A DNA stretch of 5,227 nucleotides from an uncultured Eubacteriales bacterium (GTDB lineage Bacteria; Bacillota; Clostridia; Lachnospirales; CAG-274): positions 1-5,227 of the forward strand of contig CABUWB010000160.1 of the NCBI GenBank assembly GCA_902495025.1. Direction: 5' to 3'. Every line of letters begins with the position of its first letter. The stretch's first letter is position 1. The position numbers and the translations under genes are program-made. Shown in pieces: positions 4,263 to 5,227 of this stretch. The notes below the pieces were generated by a model, which saw only the letters and a program-made list of their open reading frames with translations, was not told where the DNA came from and did not search any database.

Positions 4263-5227
4263 ATGAAACGCTTTATTTCACTTATTTTATCGGCTTTGCT
4301 TTGTATTGCGCCGCTTAGCGTCAATGCAGCGGAAACTGATGATACAAGATATACAAAAATGGATATGCTTATTTCGCAGATGATGAGCGACGATGACCCT
4401 ACCGACGGCTCACAGTGGAACACAGAAAACACCACTGCCTTTAAATGGTCGTACATAAACGGCTGTATGGTATCGGCAATGACGGGGCTGTACGACACGA
4501 CAGGCGACAGCACCTATCTCACCTTTGCAGATACATATATGGAGCCTTTTATTTCCGAAAGCAAGGTAAGCAGCTCGGCAGGCTACATTGCCGCAAGCAG
4601 CTTTAAATACACAAACTACACACTTGATGACCTTAACTGCGGCAAGGCTCTTATTGACCTTATAGGCTATAATTCCGAAAACAGCAGCAAATACAAAAAG
4701 GCGCTTACTGATACACTTTATTCGCCGCTGCTTACATATATGCTCTCAAACCAGACTACGGCGGAGAGCAACTTATGGCACAAAAAGGCGTACCCCTATC
4801 AGGTATGGCTTGACGGTATTTATATGGAAACACCGTTTTACCTGCAATATGAGCTTGAAATTGCAGAGAGCAAAACAGCCTTTGACACTGCCGCAAACCA
4901 TATTACCAATCAAATAGAAAATGTTTATGCAAAGCTGCGCAATGCAGATACGGGGCTTTACTACCATGGCTATGACGCACAGGCTGACCCCAAAAGCGGC
5001 AGCTACAACAAGTCCTCCGCAATAAGCTGGGCGGCAGAGGGCAGCGGACACTCTGACAATTACTGGCTGCGTGGTACGGGCTGGTATGCAATGGCACTTG
5101 TTGACGATATAGAGCTTTTACAGCAGGCGGAGGTTAAGTTTGGCACTGACTATTCGCAGCAGATTTCATCACTTTCTGCAATTTATACGGAGCTTGCCGA
5201 CTCCATGCTGAAATATCAGGATAAGTC
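4263..5227 (+). CDS. Secreted GH105/GH88-type unsaturated glucuronyl hydrolase, partial
   Basis: The first 321 residues are present and the gene runs off the right edge. Residues 1-22 are a Sec signal peptide (basic M-K-R-F, hydrophobic core, V-N-A cleavage site); Cys14 is not in a proper lipobox. The rest matches the (alpha/alpha)6-barrel family of YteR/YesR. An L-D-D motif at 121-123 is likely the first catalytic-site Asp. V-W-L-D-G-I-Y-M-E-T-P-F follows with W182 and D184, the probable general acid. Then come H235-G-Y-D238 and W268-L-R270-G-T-G-W274, a spacing like the substrate-binding W/R/W of YteR. These enzymes hydrate the unsaturated uronyl end left by pectin or polysaccharide lyases. 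A signal peptide suggests action outside the cell, whereas YteR is cytoplasmic. The ATG has AGGAGG (4252-4257) 5 bases upstream. GH88 versus GH105 and exact substrate are unresolved. Confidence 0.87.
   Translation, partial: MKRFISLILSALLCIAPLSVNAAETDDTRYTKMDMLISQMMSDDDPTDGSQWNTENTTAFKWSYINGCMVSAMTGLYDTTGDSTYLTFADTYMEPFISESKVSSSAGYIAASSFKYTNYTLDDLNCGKALIDLIGYNSENSSKYKKALTDTLYSPLLTYMLSNQTTAESNLWHKKAYPYQVWLDGIYMETPFYLQYELEIAESKTAFDTAANHITNQIENVYAKLRNADTGLYYHGYDAQADPKSGSYNKSSAISWAAEGSGHSDNYWLRGTGWYAMALVDDIELLQQAEVKFGTDYSQQISSLSAIYTELADSMLKYQDK

Noticed and set aside
4263..4331. Lipoprotein signal on the hydrolase (Cys14)
   Set aside because: The residues before Cys14 are A-L-L, not a lipobox, and a standard signal peptidase I site follows at residues 20-22.
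4241..4513. Minus-strand open frame over the start of the hydrolase gene
   Set aside because: It is antisense to the signal peptide and N-terminus of the well-supported plus-strand gene and has no ribosome site.

Overview
The window looks like chromosomal DNA of a low-to-moderate G+C Gram-positive bacterium, most likely a gut-type Clostridia member (Oscillospiraceae/Ruminococcus-like). The evidence is strong AGGAGG-type ribosome sites, a GTG and a TTG start, a Firmicute-style floA with a short nfeD, a paired short-chain ChrA transporter, a secreted GH105/GH88-type pectin-degrading enzyme, and hairpin-rich intergenic repeats. The lineage is inferred from this gene content; no rRNA or other marker gene is present.

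Layout, left to right. Positions 1-362 carry no convincing gene and are packed with stem-loops, including a 133-bp foldback. Positions 363-1456 (minus strand) hold two overlapping 182-residue ChrA-family proteins, an apparent heteromeric transporter. Positions 1508-1732 are a repeat block bounded by a 15-bp inverted repeat. Inside it are two perfect 25-bp inverted copies of a GTAG-headed palindrome resembling a REP/BIME pair. A Rho-independent terminator (1736-1768, minus) follows a small C-terminal zinc-ribbon protein (1775-2254, minus). Positions 2280-2438 are another foldback element with 17-bp imperfect terminal inverted repeats, filling the gap to floA. Positions 2451-3939 (minus) are an nfeD-like gene and floA, a membrane-microdomain operon. 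Positions 3979-4138 are a second hairpin array, flanked by a 9-bp direct repeat that is also an extended -10 promoter box. From 4263 to the right edge (plus) is a signal-peptide-bearing glycoside hydrolase that runs off the window.

How the parts work together. nfeD and floA are co-transcribed from an extended -10 promoter and should form a flotillin/NfeD membrane scaffold. Transcription may continue through the foldback element into the zinc-ribbon gene and stop at the terminator. The two ChrA halves are translationally coupled and probably assemble into one transporter. The hydrolase is divergent from nfeD and probably belongs to a carbohydrate-use locus continuing to the right.

The coding genes belong to recognisable families. 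The less explained part is the intergenic DNA: four compact, hairpin-dense blocks of at least three apparent architectures, placed at gene 3' ends and in promoter regions. No CRISPR array, tRNA, rRNA or transposase gene was seen.
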